Below, piece after piece: positions 46,401 to 57,453 of a DNA stretch of 64,000 nucleotides. Origin of the DNA: Chrysoporthe austroafricana (Eukaryota > Ascomycota > Sordariomycetes > Diaporthales > Cryphonectriaceae); the NCBI GenBank assembly GCA_001051155.2, contig JYIP02000001.1, positions 1,798,001-1,862,000 on the forward strand. The letters are read 5' to 3'. A program made the position numbers and the translations under genes. Each line of letters opens with the position of its first letter. The first letter of the stretch is position 1. The notes under the pieces were generated by a model that saw only the letters and a program-made list of their open reading frames with translations, was not told where the DNA came from and searched no databases.

Positions 46401-47222
46401 GCGGTTGGACTCGGAGGCGGGGCCGATGATCAGCAGCACGCCGGAGTCGCCCATGCCCTCGCGCGAGGTGGTGACGTCGACGATGGTGGAGGCGGAGGCG
46501 ACGACGGTCATGTAGCCGAGGATGAAGGTGGAGCCGTTGTTGGAGCGGATGGGGATGGTGAGCGACATGAGGGCGAAGGTCTCGTTGATGACGAGCGGAC
46601 CCAGCAGCAGGCCGGTGTTCTCGCTGAGGCGGACATCCGGGAAGGCATAGGCGGCGAAGACGTGGGTGTCAGGGTAGGAGATGCTAGAGGCGCCGGTGTC
46701 GACGTAGGTGATGTTCGGGTACAGGGTCGGGGGGTAGCCCCAGTCGTCGTCGCCGAGGAAGACGGCAGAGCCGTCGGGCGCATCGTAGGGGAGGCGGATG
46801 AGCGGGGTGGTGGAGCCGGTGACGTTGAAGAGGCCGGAGGCGGGGCCGGTGGTGTTCCGGGAGTAGAGCCTGGCCTGGTACAGGTTGCCGGCGCCGGAGC
46901 CGAGGGCGCTCTGCATGTCCTCGACGGTGTTGGCCCAGTTGGCGGCGCTCGTGTTGCCCTGGTAGTAGGAGGCGAGGGACTGCTGGATGAGGATGCGCGT
47001 GGAGATGGTCTCGCAGGTGGTCTGGACGAGGGTGATCTCGGAGTCGATGCGGGTGGCCTTGAGGGAGGCGGCCAGCTTGAGGCTGCCGGACTCGACGCCG
47101 GTGACGAAGTTGTTGACGAAGATCCATGTGGGCACGGAGAGGACGGCGAGGCCGATGAGGACGGCGAAGGTGACCAGGAACGCGAGCTGCTCTCGGATGG
47201 CGATCCTCACCACGGGCTTCAT
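43470..47222 (-). CDS. SLN1: Hybrid histidine kinase, SLN1/group VI type
   Basis: Exons 47222-45398, 45266-44378 and 44313-43470 encode 1185 residues. An N-terminal membrane segment (about 13-36) and a second (about 399-420) flank a large extracellular sensor domain with many N-x-S/T sites. A HAMP-like linker and coiled coil lead to the H-box ([14 protein letters not shown], phosphorylated H573). The N-box ([15 protein letters not shown]), G1 (VEDTGPGIP), F-box-of-kinase (VFEPFVQGD) and G2 ([13 protein letters not shown]) follow. A receiver domain ends the protein with phosphoacceptor D1050 ([11 protein letters not shown]) and the conserved AKPI lysine. This is the Sln1 osmosensor layout, which signals through an HPt protein to the HOG MAP-kinase cascade. 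Intron 2 has several in-frame acceptors; the first (TTCTAG) is used here. Confidence 0.94.
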
Positions 47223-47701
47223 GTTGGCGGCGGGCAGCAGACTATGATAAGTCGGGATGGATGGAGCGCGAGCAGGGCCGGCATCCTCTGGCCATGAAGC
47301 TCGAGACCGACCGCGCTGCCGAAGTGTTCTCTCTCACGCACACGGAGAGGGAGAAAGAAAGGGGACACGGGTGAGCGAGTCCTGCGACACGGCGTGGATG
47401 GAGGGTTGCGCGCGCGCCTGGAGATAGTAGTAGGAGGAGGAGGAGCGGAGGAGCAGCAGCAGCAGGAGGAGGAGGAGGTCTTCTGCTCCGGCCTGCGCCC
47501 CGTCGTGTCTGGCTGGATCCCGTGCCTCCCACGTCGTTCGGATCGTCGCGCCCCTCGGACGATGCGGAACGGGCGGCTCTGGCACGCCTGCGCGCGCAGG
47601 CGTGGGGACGACGAAGGGCTTGGACGGCCGCGGTAGGCCCCGCGAAGGGGGATCTGATCTGCTGTTGCCGCCGATGCGCTGGCAGCAAGTGGCGGCGGCA
47701 A

Positions 47702-47704
<3 letters not shown>

Positions 47705-47749
<45 letters not shown>
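47705..47749 (+). repeat. Microsatellite (CAG)15
   Basis: Fifteen perfect CAG units in the upstream region of SLN1. It is not within a supported coding frame. Confidence 0.95.
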
Positions 47750-47750
<1 letters not shown>

Positions 47751-49159
47751 TGATGCTGCTGCGACGTTCGAGAGAAGAGGGGCGGACGGGGCCCCCGGGG
47801 TTGTGTGTGACTTGTCCTGCGCCTGTCGTCGTCCTGTCCCCGGGCGCGCACGGCGTCGATCACGGCCCTGAGGCTCGGAAGATGGGACGATCGGCAGAGC
47901 AGGTCTGGCTAGCTAGATTCGCCCTGCAGATGGATCGATGCGCGCCCTGGCTGGCCCAGATACCGGTGCGGGCGTTGGTATCTCCTGGTATCCCACGCGT
48001 GCTTCCTTCCCAAGACGACGGCCGCGCAGTTGGGTGCCGGGCATGCACGTCGACGGCCAGAGGAGGAGGGCGGGGGAGGAGGAGGCGAGGGCGCTGGTGG
48101 TGATGTGAGGTGTGAGAGGTGTGGTGAGGTGAGGTGAGGTTTCGCAAAGGGCAGAGCAGGAACAAGGCCAAGGCCCGTCCATACAACCCACCCACCCAAC
48201 CCATACCCTCTCTCCCCAGAGCTGGTGGCACGCTGCGCTGCACTGCGCTGCGCTGCGCTGCAGGGAGGGGGAGGGATACTGAAGTGCTCGCATGGACAGG
48301 GCGGAACGCAGCGGGTCTCACCCGCTGGGGAGGCCCTGGCTGGCCCTGGACACGCCTGGGGTAGCGGACGCGCAGGGCAGCCACCCAGCGGGCGCCCAGT
48401 GGGCTCGCAGGCGGCCCAGGCCCCACCTCGCGGGGGAGGGATCACCGCAGATCCGTTGGCCGCTGCACGAGGCACCACAGCGGGTGGTATTCGGGCCACC
48501 CGACCACCAAACTCTATCGCCGTAAGCGGGTAGATGCGCCCTGAGATCGCCCCTGGGGCGGCCAGCACACGTCCTACAGTAGGTAACAGGCCATAACCCA
48601 CAGGTAACTGACTGCACCGGCACTACACTGAACTGCACTGCACTGCACTGGCACAGACTACATACAGTATCTATCACAGCGCTGCCAACCCACTCCCTCC
48701 CTCTCTCCTGCGTGCGCCAAGATACGGGGCCAGATGACCCAGGCTCCGCTCGTGCTGGGAATAACGGTCATCTCGGGGACATCCTCAGGTGGGTCTAGCC
48801 CTTCTTTGCGTGCTTACTGCGCTCCCCCCCCCCCTTCTCTCCCCGTTTCTCCCCCCCCTCCTCTCCCTCCCAGAGTGTCTCGTCAGTCAGCCCATGCAGA
48901 AACCAGGGGCGGGCGAGGATCGAAAATTGCTGAGGGCGATCGACGCTGGCTCCTGGCTCGTGTGGTTCTGCGCCGGGTCTAGACCCGCCCGCCGCCGTCC
49001 CGTGCTAACCGCAACCGGCTGGGGCCGTGGGCTTTTCCTTGAGGGCATTTGATTATTACCTATACTAACTAGTATGTGCGGGCCTCGGCTGTGGTACTAA
49101 GTCATTCCCGTATTATATGCCACAACGCGTAAGCCCTCGCGACGGCTACCGGTTCGGGC

Positions 49160-49170
49160 CTTTTTCGTTT

Positions 49171-49203
<33 letters not shown>

Positions 49204-49297
49204 CTTTTTCCCCCACCTGTGGGCTTGCGCCTCGGTTTTTTGGTTTTTTTATTTATTTAAAAACCTAAATTTCTTCCACTCATCTCTCCTTTTTTGG

Positions 49298-49337
<40 letters not shown>

Positions 49338-49349
49338 AAACGAAAAAGN
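49160..49349. repeat. Homopolymer fold-back beside an assembly gap
   Basis: A CTTTTTCGTTTTC sequence with a T run (49160-49203) is mirrored by an A run ending in GAAAACGAAAAAG (49298-49348), immediately followed by N at 49349. Same arrangement as the joint at 28.6 kb; probable assembly artefact. Confidence 0.85.
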
Positions 49350-51142
49350 GGTGTTGGGTTTTTGGTCTTCTCCTGTTTTTTTTCCACAATCGTTTCTCCC
49401 TCGGGCGGGGCCCCGTGCGGGGCCTTTTTGGTTTTTTTTTTTTTTTTTTTTTTTTTTTTCCTTCTCTCTTCTTCCCACCACGAGGAGACGTCGCGCAGGA
49501 TCTTAGGTTTGTCATCATATATTACACTCGCTCGCCCTGGTCGGAGGCGCGCGGCGGGGAGACATGGCGGGGACCGGCCTAGGGCTGAAGGGCCTGGCGG
49601 TCCAATCTCCCGGGGATCCCGGCGGCATATGCTTACTTTTTCACTTCCTACCACCGTGTATGCACGCCTGCGTGTGCAGGTAGGGAGGGGTAGGTCGATG
49701 AATCGTGAAACCTCAACATCCCGTCCAGTGATTCTGCGGCATGTGACAGAGGGCGTTTCTCTCGTTTCTGCACCCCCGGCCTGGCTGCTCCTATAATAGC
49801 ATGTGTCAAGACGTACATGGCAGCCGGGGAAGACGGCACGCACGGGTAGAGAGGCGCACGCACCAGGAACCCATAAAAACAGCCGGCCTTCTCTGTCTCC
49901 AGCGGGTCCTTTCTTTTTCACCTCTTCCCGTCACCTCTCCTCCCCTCTCGGCCAGACATTTGCGTCGATGGCGATGTGGGCTGCCCACTAGAGCAGCGCC
50001 CTAAGACGCAGCCACCCGCTCCACCGGGACCTCGGAGAGCGCAGCCCGTGGCGTCAGCGGCGCGCAAAGGGACGACGTGAAATGCCCGATGCCCCGAAGG
50101 TTGGCAGATGCGGTGAAACTCCTTCACGGCGGAGCTAGAGAAAAGAGAGAGGGAGAAAAAAGCACCAGGAGGGCGCGGAGGCTGAGACACGCACCCGACC
50201 GCATCCTCCGGCGGAGACCGAGACCGAGGAGAAAAGGAGAGAAAAACGACGAAGAAAAATTAAAGAAAAATTAGTCATTCGTAGTTCCACTAGTTTCCCA
50301 TGTGCGCCCTTGCCCGGGAGGAGCAGAGGAGCCGTTGGTATAGGATAGGGCTGAAACCGAGCATCCTGGCGTCGCGTTTTGATATGTGTTGTATATATAT
50401 GTGCCTATATATTACTGCCTATTGCCTAGGTTTGCGCACTGACGCTGCGGGGGGAGACAGCCACTATCATTAAGGGATAAGGACGGACGAGGACGAGGGA
50501 AAAGATGAGAATACGCAGTAGTAAGAACCCACATATACAATACGAATCGCCCGAAGCAGGAGCCAAAAAAAAGGAGAAGGAGGAAAAACAACGGCATTCA
50601 TAACATCATTAAGCTCGCCGGGCGCCGGTACTGTTCACGCACCCCCGTCACGACCCGATCGACCGGACGTATGCTCGCGCCCTAACTCGTTCACCCCCCG
50701 TTCATCATCATCATCAGACATTAATACCACTTTCTCGCTCTCTCTCTCTCTCTCGCTTTCTCTCTCCCCCTCCCTCTCTCTCTTCCCCCCCCCGCTTTCG
50801 CGAATGACAACTTGCTTCACACCCGGTTTCCCAAGCCCCCAGCCCCCCGCCGTACCCGAGATCATGCAACCAGCCAGCCAGCCAGCCAACCAACCCTTTC
50901 GGCCTCAGCACTTGAGCACCTTCAGATGACTTTGTGTTCCCGTCCTGTGATCCCCATATGTAGTATGTGTGTGTGTTGTGTGTTGTGCGTTGTGTGTTTG
51001 TGTGTGTGTTGTTGTGTGTGAGGGAGTATGTGTGTGGGTTATGTGCGTAATATGCGCACTTGATGCAACCAACCGACGAAACCGATGAACCAACCCAACC
51101 CAGAAAACGCGACGATAGCAAGATCCTCCCCTTCTCTTTCCC

Positions 51143-54100
51143 TCAGCCTCGCGTCGGGCTGAACACCAGCGGCACCAGCACCGTATTACTCTCCTCGACG
51201 TTCATATACAGCCCCTCGGCGTGGCCCTTCTCCCCGCCGCCGCCGCCTCCGCTGACATTCCGGACCGCCGCCCCGAACAGCTCGCGCAGCCGCCCGCTCC
51301 CGCCGCTGCCGCCGCGCGGCCGCGGGCCCGTCCCCTGGCCGGCGGCGCCGCCGGCGCGCAGCTCGCGCAGCTCGCGCTCGCGGTCGTCCTGCAGCGCCGG
51401 GTGCATGTCGAGCAGCTCCTCCTCGCCGCCCTTGCCGTCGCGGCCCTGCAGCCGGCCGAGCTTCTCGAGCACCGCCTCGCGCGCGCGCCGCAGCGCGCCC
51501 GCCCGCGCCTCCGCGTCCTCCGCCAGCACCCGCTGGATCTCCTCCTGCTCCAGGTTGCGCTGCACCGCCGACAGGCCCTCGTTGACGTTGTGCCCGCCGC
51601 CGTTGCTGTTGCTGCGGTGGTGGCTCCCCGCACCGGGGCCGGTGCCGGCGCCGGCCGCGGTGACGCTCGTCACGCTGTGCAGGCTGTGCACGCTCTCCGC
51701 CGCCCCGCTGCCCCGTGACCCGGGCACGCCGCTGCCCCCGTTCGTCGCTGTGATGGGGATCGACGTTGTGCTCGCCTGCGGGTTGTACACGGTCGGCTGC
51801 AGCAGCACCGGCAGCCCGTCGCCCGAGTGGATGGGCCCAGAGATGTTGAGCGGCGCGACGCCGGGCTCCGCCGGCTCCTGCTCCTCGGGGATCGAGTGCA
51901 CCGACGTCTGCGACGACAGCGAGTGCGTCGACTGCGCGGGCGCGGGCACCATCGCTGTTGTTGTTGGCGCGGGGGGTGGTGCGTATGAGGGGGGTGGCGG
52001 CGCCGGGTAGCTCGGCGGCGGTGGGATCGGGTGGCTCGCCGCGCGCGGCCGCGGCCACTGCGTCGCCCGGTGGTAGCTGGGCGGGGACTCGTCGTCGCTC
52101 GCGATCACCAGCGGCAGCTCGTACGTCGTCGCGTTGTTGTCCTGCGCGTACCCCGTGTACGGGATCGGGTCGCTGCTCTGCCGCCCCCGGTTCTGCGGGT
52201 ACGCCGTCACCGGTGGCGGTGGCGGTGGTGCCTTCTGCAGCTTGTTGGGGCCCTGCTGCTGAGGTTGCTCCCGCTGCATCATCATGACCGGGTACTGCGC
52301 CTGCGCCTGCGACGTCGAGTTGCTGCGCTTGTGGCTGAGGATGTTCTTTAGGGGGTTCCTGTCCCGGTCCCTCTCCCTTTCCCTCTCCCTCTCCCTCTCC
52401 CTCTCCCTCTCCTTCTCGGCGGCGGTGAGGCCCTCCCGCGAGCGGTTGCTCCGGGCGGGCGCGAGCGCGAGCCCGGGCCGCTCGTCGTCGTCCTCGGTGT
52501 CGCCGCCGGCGCCCTCGCGCTTGGGGTGCCAGGGCTTCCTGCGGCGGCGGCGCACGCGCTTCTTGAGCTTGCCGCTGAAGGGCTTGAGCGTCACCTCGGA
52601 CGCGTTGGCGCTCGTCAGGTTGATGGCCGAGTCGATGTCGCGGTCCAGCTCGACGATGATCGTCTCCGCCTCGTCGTCCTCGTAGTAGTCGCCGCCGTCG
52701 CTGTACAGGTACGAGTACGCGTCGCCGTCGTCGAACGACGACGACTCCCCGCCGCCGCGCACCGTGTGGCCCGACGACGACGTCGTCCGGCTGAGGCGGC
52801 GCAGCCCCAGCGACGCCTCGAGCTCCGACTCGGCCTCCAGCAGCTCCCGCCCCGCCGCCTCCACCGCCGCGCTGTGGTGCCGGATCTCCACGTCGTCGCG
52901 GTCCGCGAGGCTGTGCCGCGAGGCCCGCGGGCTGGCCGCGAACGCCTCCTCCGGCAGCGGGGACGGGCTACTGTGCGCGGCCGCCGGCGGCTCGGCGTGC
53001 TGCTGCTGCTGTGGCGTGTGTTGCACCGCCTGCTCGCTGCTGCCGCTGTGCACGCTCCTGGTGCTGCTGCCGCCGCTGCCGTCGCCGGCCGCGACCGAGT
53101 ACCGCGCCCAGGTGTCGCGGTGGTTCTCGGCGGCGGCGGGCGCCATGAGCGGCTGCAGGGCCTCGTCCCAGCTGCCGCCGTTGAGGAGCACGACGTTCTC
53201 GAAGTCGAACTCCTTGACGCTGTCGCGGTGGCTCTCGACCAGGCCGCGCAGCTGGGCCGAGTGCATGCTCGCGTTGCGCACCGAGAGGTACTTGAGGCGG
53301 CCGAAGCGGATGCGGCCGCGGACGCCCGGCCGCGGCGGCAGCGGGCTCATGGGGCTCGTCACCTCGTTGAAGAGCTTGCGGTTCTCCCGGGGGGTGTCGA
53401 AGAGCGGGTCCTCGGCGAGGGCGAGCGGGCAGGGCCCCTTCTGGCCGAGCCAGGTGAAGGACAGCTTCTCGAGGGTGCCCTGGAACTGGCGCAGGTAGTC
53501 GTCGATGATCTTGAGCTGGTCGAGGCCGGGCCCGCCGGGGCCGTAGAAGTCCCAGGCCTCGACGGCGACGTGCATCTTGCGGATCTGGCGCCAGCGCTTG
53601 CCGGCGATGGGCGAGCAGCCGAAGCCGGGCCCGTCCTGGAACTTGAGGTAGAGGAAGGCGGCCGGGTGGACGCCGTGCAGGGACAGCTTGCTGAGCTTGC
53701 GGAGGTGCGGGGAGCGCTCGACGGCGATGCGCAGCGACATGAGGGCGTAGTCGACGATGTCGCGGCGGTAGCGCTCGGCGGGGTCCTGGCCGGGGGTGCG
53801 GATGGTGAGGTGGCGCAGGTTGGGCACGTTCTTGACGGCGTGGATGAAGCTGGGGACGTTGGTGGCGGCGTGGAAGAGCGGCGGGTACTGCTGGGTGAGG
53901 ATGTCGCCGAGCTCCGAGTTGCCGTACTTGGGGCGCGTCAGGGTGGAGGCCATGGAGGTGTGCGGCGTGTACAGGTAGGAGATCTCGGCGCCGGTGGCGG
54001 GGTGTATTAAGGGGGGCAGGAAGGTGGCCTCGCTGTGCGGCAGGTAGAAGGTGAGGTGCTCGATGTGGTGGCCGATGCGGGCGAGGGCCTCGACGCGGTA

Positions 54101-54292
54101 GGGCCTCGTGAAGGAGTTGGCCGTGAAGGTGAGGTGCACGCGCTGGAAGAGGCGGCGGGTGACGAGGTTGCAGCAGGCCGAGTTCGACAGGCGCACCGCG
54201 CAGATGTCGGACTTGCTGAGGTGGGCGAAGAGGCGCTCCCGGATGTCGCCCTGCGCCCACAGGCTGTAGAAGGGGTGGTTTTCTGAAGCCAT
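51143..54292 (-). CDS. Large F-box-like protein with disordered tail
   Basis: A single exon of 1049 residues. The N-terminus (about 5-50, DIRERLFAHLSKSDICAVRL then SNSACCNLVTRRLFQRVHL) has the spacing of an F-box. It is followed by about 350 residues of leucine-rich-repeat-like helix/strand units (NLRHLTIRTPG, KLSKLSLHGVHPAAFLYLKF, RLKYLSVRNASM). F-box proteins of this kind serve as substrate adaptors for SCF ubiquitin ligases through Skp1. The remaining 600 residues are disordered: Ser/His/Gln-rich, an acidic patch, an Arg/Glu alternating stretch at about 620-640 and long Pro-rich runs. Start is the ATG at 54292; the frame stays open further upstream but has no ATG and reads a TG repeat. The F-box call is from pattern only. 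Confidence 0.7.
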   Translation of the reverse strand: MASENHPFYSLWAQGDIRERLFAHLSKSDICAVRLSNSACCNLVTRRLFQRVHLTFTANSFTRPYRVEALARIGHHIEHLTFYLPHSEATFLPPLIHPATGAEISYLYTPHTSMASTLTRPKYGNSELGDILTQQYPPLFHAATNVPSFIHAVKNVPNLRHLTIRTPGQDPAERYRRDIVDYALMSLRIAVERSPHLRKLSKLSLHGVHPAAFLYLKFQDGPGFGCSPIAGKRWRQIRKMHVAVEAWDFYGPGGPGLDQLKIIDDYLRQFQGTLEKLSFTWLGQKGPCPLALAEDPLFDTPRENRKLFNEVTSPMSPLPPRPGVRGRIRFGRLKYLSVRNASMHSAQLRGLVESHRDSVKEFDFENVVLLNGGSWDEALQPLMAPAAAENHRDTWARYSVAAGDGSGGSSTRSVHSGSSEQAVQHTPQQQQHAEPPAAAHSSPSPLPEEAFAASPRASRHSLADRDDVEIRHHSAAVEAAGRELLEAESELEASLGLRRLSRTTSSSGHTVRGGGESSSFDDGDAYSYLYSDGGDYYEDDEAETIIVELDRDIDSAINLTSANASEVTLKPFSGKLKKRVRRRRRKPWHPKREGAGGDTEDDDERPGLALAPARSNRSREGLTAAEKERERERERERERERDRDRNPLKNILSHKRSNSTSQAQAQYPVMMMQREQPQQQGPNKLQKAPPPPPPVTAYPQNRGRQSSDPIPYTGYAQDNNATTYELPLVIASDDESPPSYHRATQWPRPRAASHPIPPPPSYPAPPPPSYAPPPAPTTTAMVPAPAQSTHSLSSQTSVHSIPEEQEPAEPGVAPLNISGPIHSGDGLPVLLQPTVYNPQASTTSIPITATNGGSGVPGSRGSGAAESVHSLHSVTSVTAAGAGTGPGAGSHHRSNSNGGGHNVNEGLSAVQRNLEQEEIQRVLAEDAEARAGALRRAREAVLEKLGRLQGRDGKGGEEELLDMHPALQDDRERELRELRAGGAAGQGTGPRPRGGSGGSGRLRELFGAAVRNVSGGGGGGEKGHAEGLYMNVEESNTVLVPLVFSPTRG
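52376..52420 (-). repeat. Coding hexanucleotide repeat (CTCCCT)n
   Basis: About seven CTCCCT-type units on the plus strand give the Arg-Glu alternation in the F-box-like protein. Confidence 0.85.
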
Positions 54293-57246
54293 TGTTTCGA
54301 CCCGTGCGTCTCCCCTCCGCTGGGGTGTTTCAATGGCGAGCCGGGTGTTCTGTTTCGAAACGCTCAATCCCAGGAGCGCATCGGCGTAGTGGTGGTAGTG
54401 ATAATCTCTCTCTCCGTCTCTGTGTGTGTGTGTGTGCGCGTGTGTGTATGAGTGCGTATATGAGTGTGTATAGTATATGTGAGTGTGTGTGTGTGTGTGT
54501 GTGTTCCGCTCAGATATCTTCAGCCCCCTTCCCAGCGCGAGGGCCGCCTGAGATGGGAATCCCAACTAGTGAACAAGAAAAAAAAAAAAGGGGGGACGAA
54601 TACACATGCGAGGGCCTGCGGTCGAGCAGGCGATGGGGGTGCACGAGGGCGAAGAAGACGAGAAGACGAGAAGGAGGAGGAGGAGGAGGAGGAGGAGGAC
54701 CGGTATAGTCTCCACGTAGCGGGAAGAGGGCGAGACAGCTGCAGGCCGAGGAGCTATCCGCCTCCCGTGGCCATCAGCAGGGCGTTCGCAGTAGCTCTCC
54801 CGCGGAGTGAAGTAGATAGATAGATAGCCAGAGCCTGTCTGCCTCTCTCCGCGTGTCTGTGTGTATGTGCGCGTGCGTGCGTGCGTGCGTGCGTGAACCG
54901 CTGGGCTGGTCTGGCGTGATGGACGGATGGATGCGATTGTGAGGAGCGCGAAGGCCGATCAACGATCCGTGGGAGGATGGGAATTCAGCAAATCCCGATG
55001 GGGTGATCCGTGGGCGGGCCTGGGGTGCTGCTTGCTTGCTGGGTTTGGCGCTGCGAGGGCTGGCTGGCTATGTCATGTCATGAGAAGCCAGGTTCCGGTC
55101 CGCTGCTGGAGTGGCAATTGGGTGGTAAGTGTGTATGTAGATCATCCGGCGGCAGAGCAGCGAGCGGTGTGTGTGTGTGTATGTGTGTATGTGCTGTGCT
55201 GTGCTGTATGCTGTGTGTGCTGGGGGGAGGGGAGCGAGCAAGGTGAGGGAAGGGCCGTCGTGTGTTGATGGAGGCGATGGATGGTGGATGGAGCAGCGAG
55301 TGGTATAACCTTGGTTCCGGCCGCAGGTCATCCGACCAACGGGACGAGCTCTGTGTGTGTACGTCTGTGGTCTTCCTGGCGAAAATGTGTTGTTATACCC
55401 ACTTTGGGTACATAGTATTCGAAATCGCTCAAGTCGCTTGATCCGCCTCCCCGTCGCTGGGCCCGTGTGTGGTCCATCCATCCCATCCGGGGACGCCCCC
55501 CCTCTCTCTTCCTCGTCCTGCTCATCCGTCGGATTCCTCCACCACATCTCTCTCGCACAGCAGGGGCTCTTCTCTCTCGCTCTCTCTCCTTCTCTCTCCC
55601 TCGCCCTCGCCGCTCCCCCCTTCTAGTCATTGTGCCCTGTCGTCCCGTCGAGGTCGCATTGCATCTTGGTTCCGCACACCCACACCCCAGCATCTGCCCT
55701 GCTACCCAGCACCGTAGCACCCCAGCAGCGCGAACCCAGGCCCAGGCTCTGGGGTGTGGCTCGCCCCCCCCCCCCGGTTCTGGTCGAGGTAGGTCGAGGG
55801 ATGGGTGTGGGTATGGGTATGGGTATGGGTATGGATCAATGGGTTTCCGCCCGCCGCCAGGCCCCTCCCCTGTGCCTTGCTGCAGGCGTTGTGGGCTGCT
55901 CGCCTGCTCCACGCCCCCCCATGCACACTGCACTTCTCGCTCCCCCGCGGTGTCGCTCTTCACCCGAGGAGGCTGGAAACGAGTGGATGGCGGTGACTGT
56001 GTGACTCACGCACGCAAGCCCACACACCACTCGCCCTCGGCCTGCAGCACTCGCCCTGCAGTAGCCGCATGCCGGTGCCCCGCCTGCCCGCATGGGGCCT
56101 CGAAGGGGGGGGGGGGAATTGAGAGGTTTTTCCTCTCTTCTCTCTCTCTCTCTCTGCCTGTCCACCCGGGCGCGAGAGATCAGGCGTGGGAACAGGCACA
56201 GGCCAGGTACGTGCCTGCTTGCTCGCTCGTACATGCTGGCGGGTTAGGTACTTTGTAGGTGCGCGTGTGTGTGGTGCGTGCGGCGTGTATACCTCCGTAC
56301 TCGGTATGTATGTATGTGTGTCAGTGTGTGTGTATGTGTGTGTACTACCAGTACGTGTGTGTGTCTCTCTCTGTGTCTCTCCCGCGCAACGGCTTCATGC
56401 AACCCTATGGCGGGTTGTGCCATGTACTACGGACGGCAGAGGTCGGGTCCCCCCTCCCTCTCCAGGTTGAGGCTGAGTTTAGGTCCGGGAGGGAGGGTGT
56501 GTGTGTGGTGTGTGTGGTGTGTGTGGTGTGTGTGTACCCCCCTCGATAGGGTTTGTCCCATGGTCCCCAGGCGACACCGCTGAGCCTCAACCATGACAGG
56601 CGGTACCGCGCCGTGGTAATGTACTGTAGCAGTACCAGACCACCACTACCACCAGCACCGCAGCACCGCAGCACCGCAGCACCGCCCAGTAGAGCCCAGC
56701 GATCCGGCTGCGCGAGCGCGGCGGTCAAAAACCACCGCGCCGCCCAGGCCCAGTCAGTGCTGGGGTGGCCCCATATATCTCTCTCTCTCTCTCTCTCTCT
56801 CTCTCCAGAGTCCAGAGAAGAGAGGAGTGAGCATGCCCAGCCCTAGTGCTAGGTTCCGGTTGTCGGGGTCCTGGGCCGGTCTCATCGGACATGCGGTCTG
56901 AGCCAGTCGTTGTCGACCGGGAGGAGCGTTCAGAGGGGGGAGGAGGGCGGCCAGTGGACAGGGCCTGCATGCGCCCTTCCCTCCCCCCCCCCACCCTTTC
57001 CCCCCCAGCCCACGCCAGGCGCTATCGATAAAAGAAGGTTGGACGGGGTGGGGAGGGATGCGCCCTGCACGAGAAAGGAGGCGCCAATCGGCAACATGGG
57101 GCGCGGCCTTCGAGGTCGCACGAACCTGGCGCCAGTCGGGCGCGCGCAGGCGCGGGTGCGAATGGCGATAAAATGCCCTCGACACGGTCCCCAACGGGCC
57201 CCAAGCGCAGCGCATCGCGGCGCCGCGCGGCGCGCGCGCGTTTGTG

Positions 57247-57254
57247 TATAAAGG
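57247..57254 (+). promoter_or_regulatory. TATA-box-like element in the spacer
   Basis: TATAAAGG stands between a GCGCGC block and a GC-rich downstream sequence. No coding gene starts nearby, so it may drive a non-coding transcript or be fortuitous. Confidence 0.25.
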
Positions 57255-57412
57255 CCAGCAGGCGCCCCCGCGGCGCATCGGCAGCCCAGACCAGCCCAGC
57301 CCAGCCCAGCCCAGCCCAGGTTCCTGAGGATTGCTTCCCACGGCTGGGCTGAGCTGGGCTGGCCAGCAGAGCCTATGGCTGGGAGCCGACAAGCCCTGCT
57401 GTTGTCCTCCAG

Positions 57413-57453
57413 CAGTGGCAGTGGCAGTGGCAGTGGCAGTGGCAGTGGCAGTG
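57413..57453. repeat. Hexanucleotide repeat (GGCAGT)n
   Basis: About six near-perfect GGCAGT units, just downstream of a CCCAG array (57295-57319). Confidence 0.9.

Larger units (their letters stand above)
47223..51142. other. 3.9 kb spacer upstream of SLN1
   Basis: Contains a CAG microsatellite, homopolymer T/A tracts with an assembly N, and CT- and GT-rich tracts (50735-50790, 50964-51030). No supported gene; the right end is the 3' flank of the F-box-like gene. Confidence 0.5.

Noticed and set aside
45309..47297. Plus-strand open frame of 662 codons over SLN1
   Set aside because: It is the antisense of SLN1's first exon. GC-rich third positions suppress stops on the opposite strand; the product is Gly/Val/Arg-rich with no domain.
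52526..54010. Plus-strand open frame of 494 codons over the F-box-like gene
   Set aside because: Antisense shadow of a GC-rich gene; composition is Arg/Val/Ala-rich and no ATG context or domain is visible.
54293..54565. N-terminal extension of the F-box-like protein
   Set aside because: The open frame continues upstream but translates a TG/CA repeat as Thr-His and has no ATG.
55467..56258. Open frame of 263 codons in the 8 kb spacer
   Set aside because: It consists largely of translated CT and GGGTAT microsatellites.
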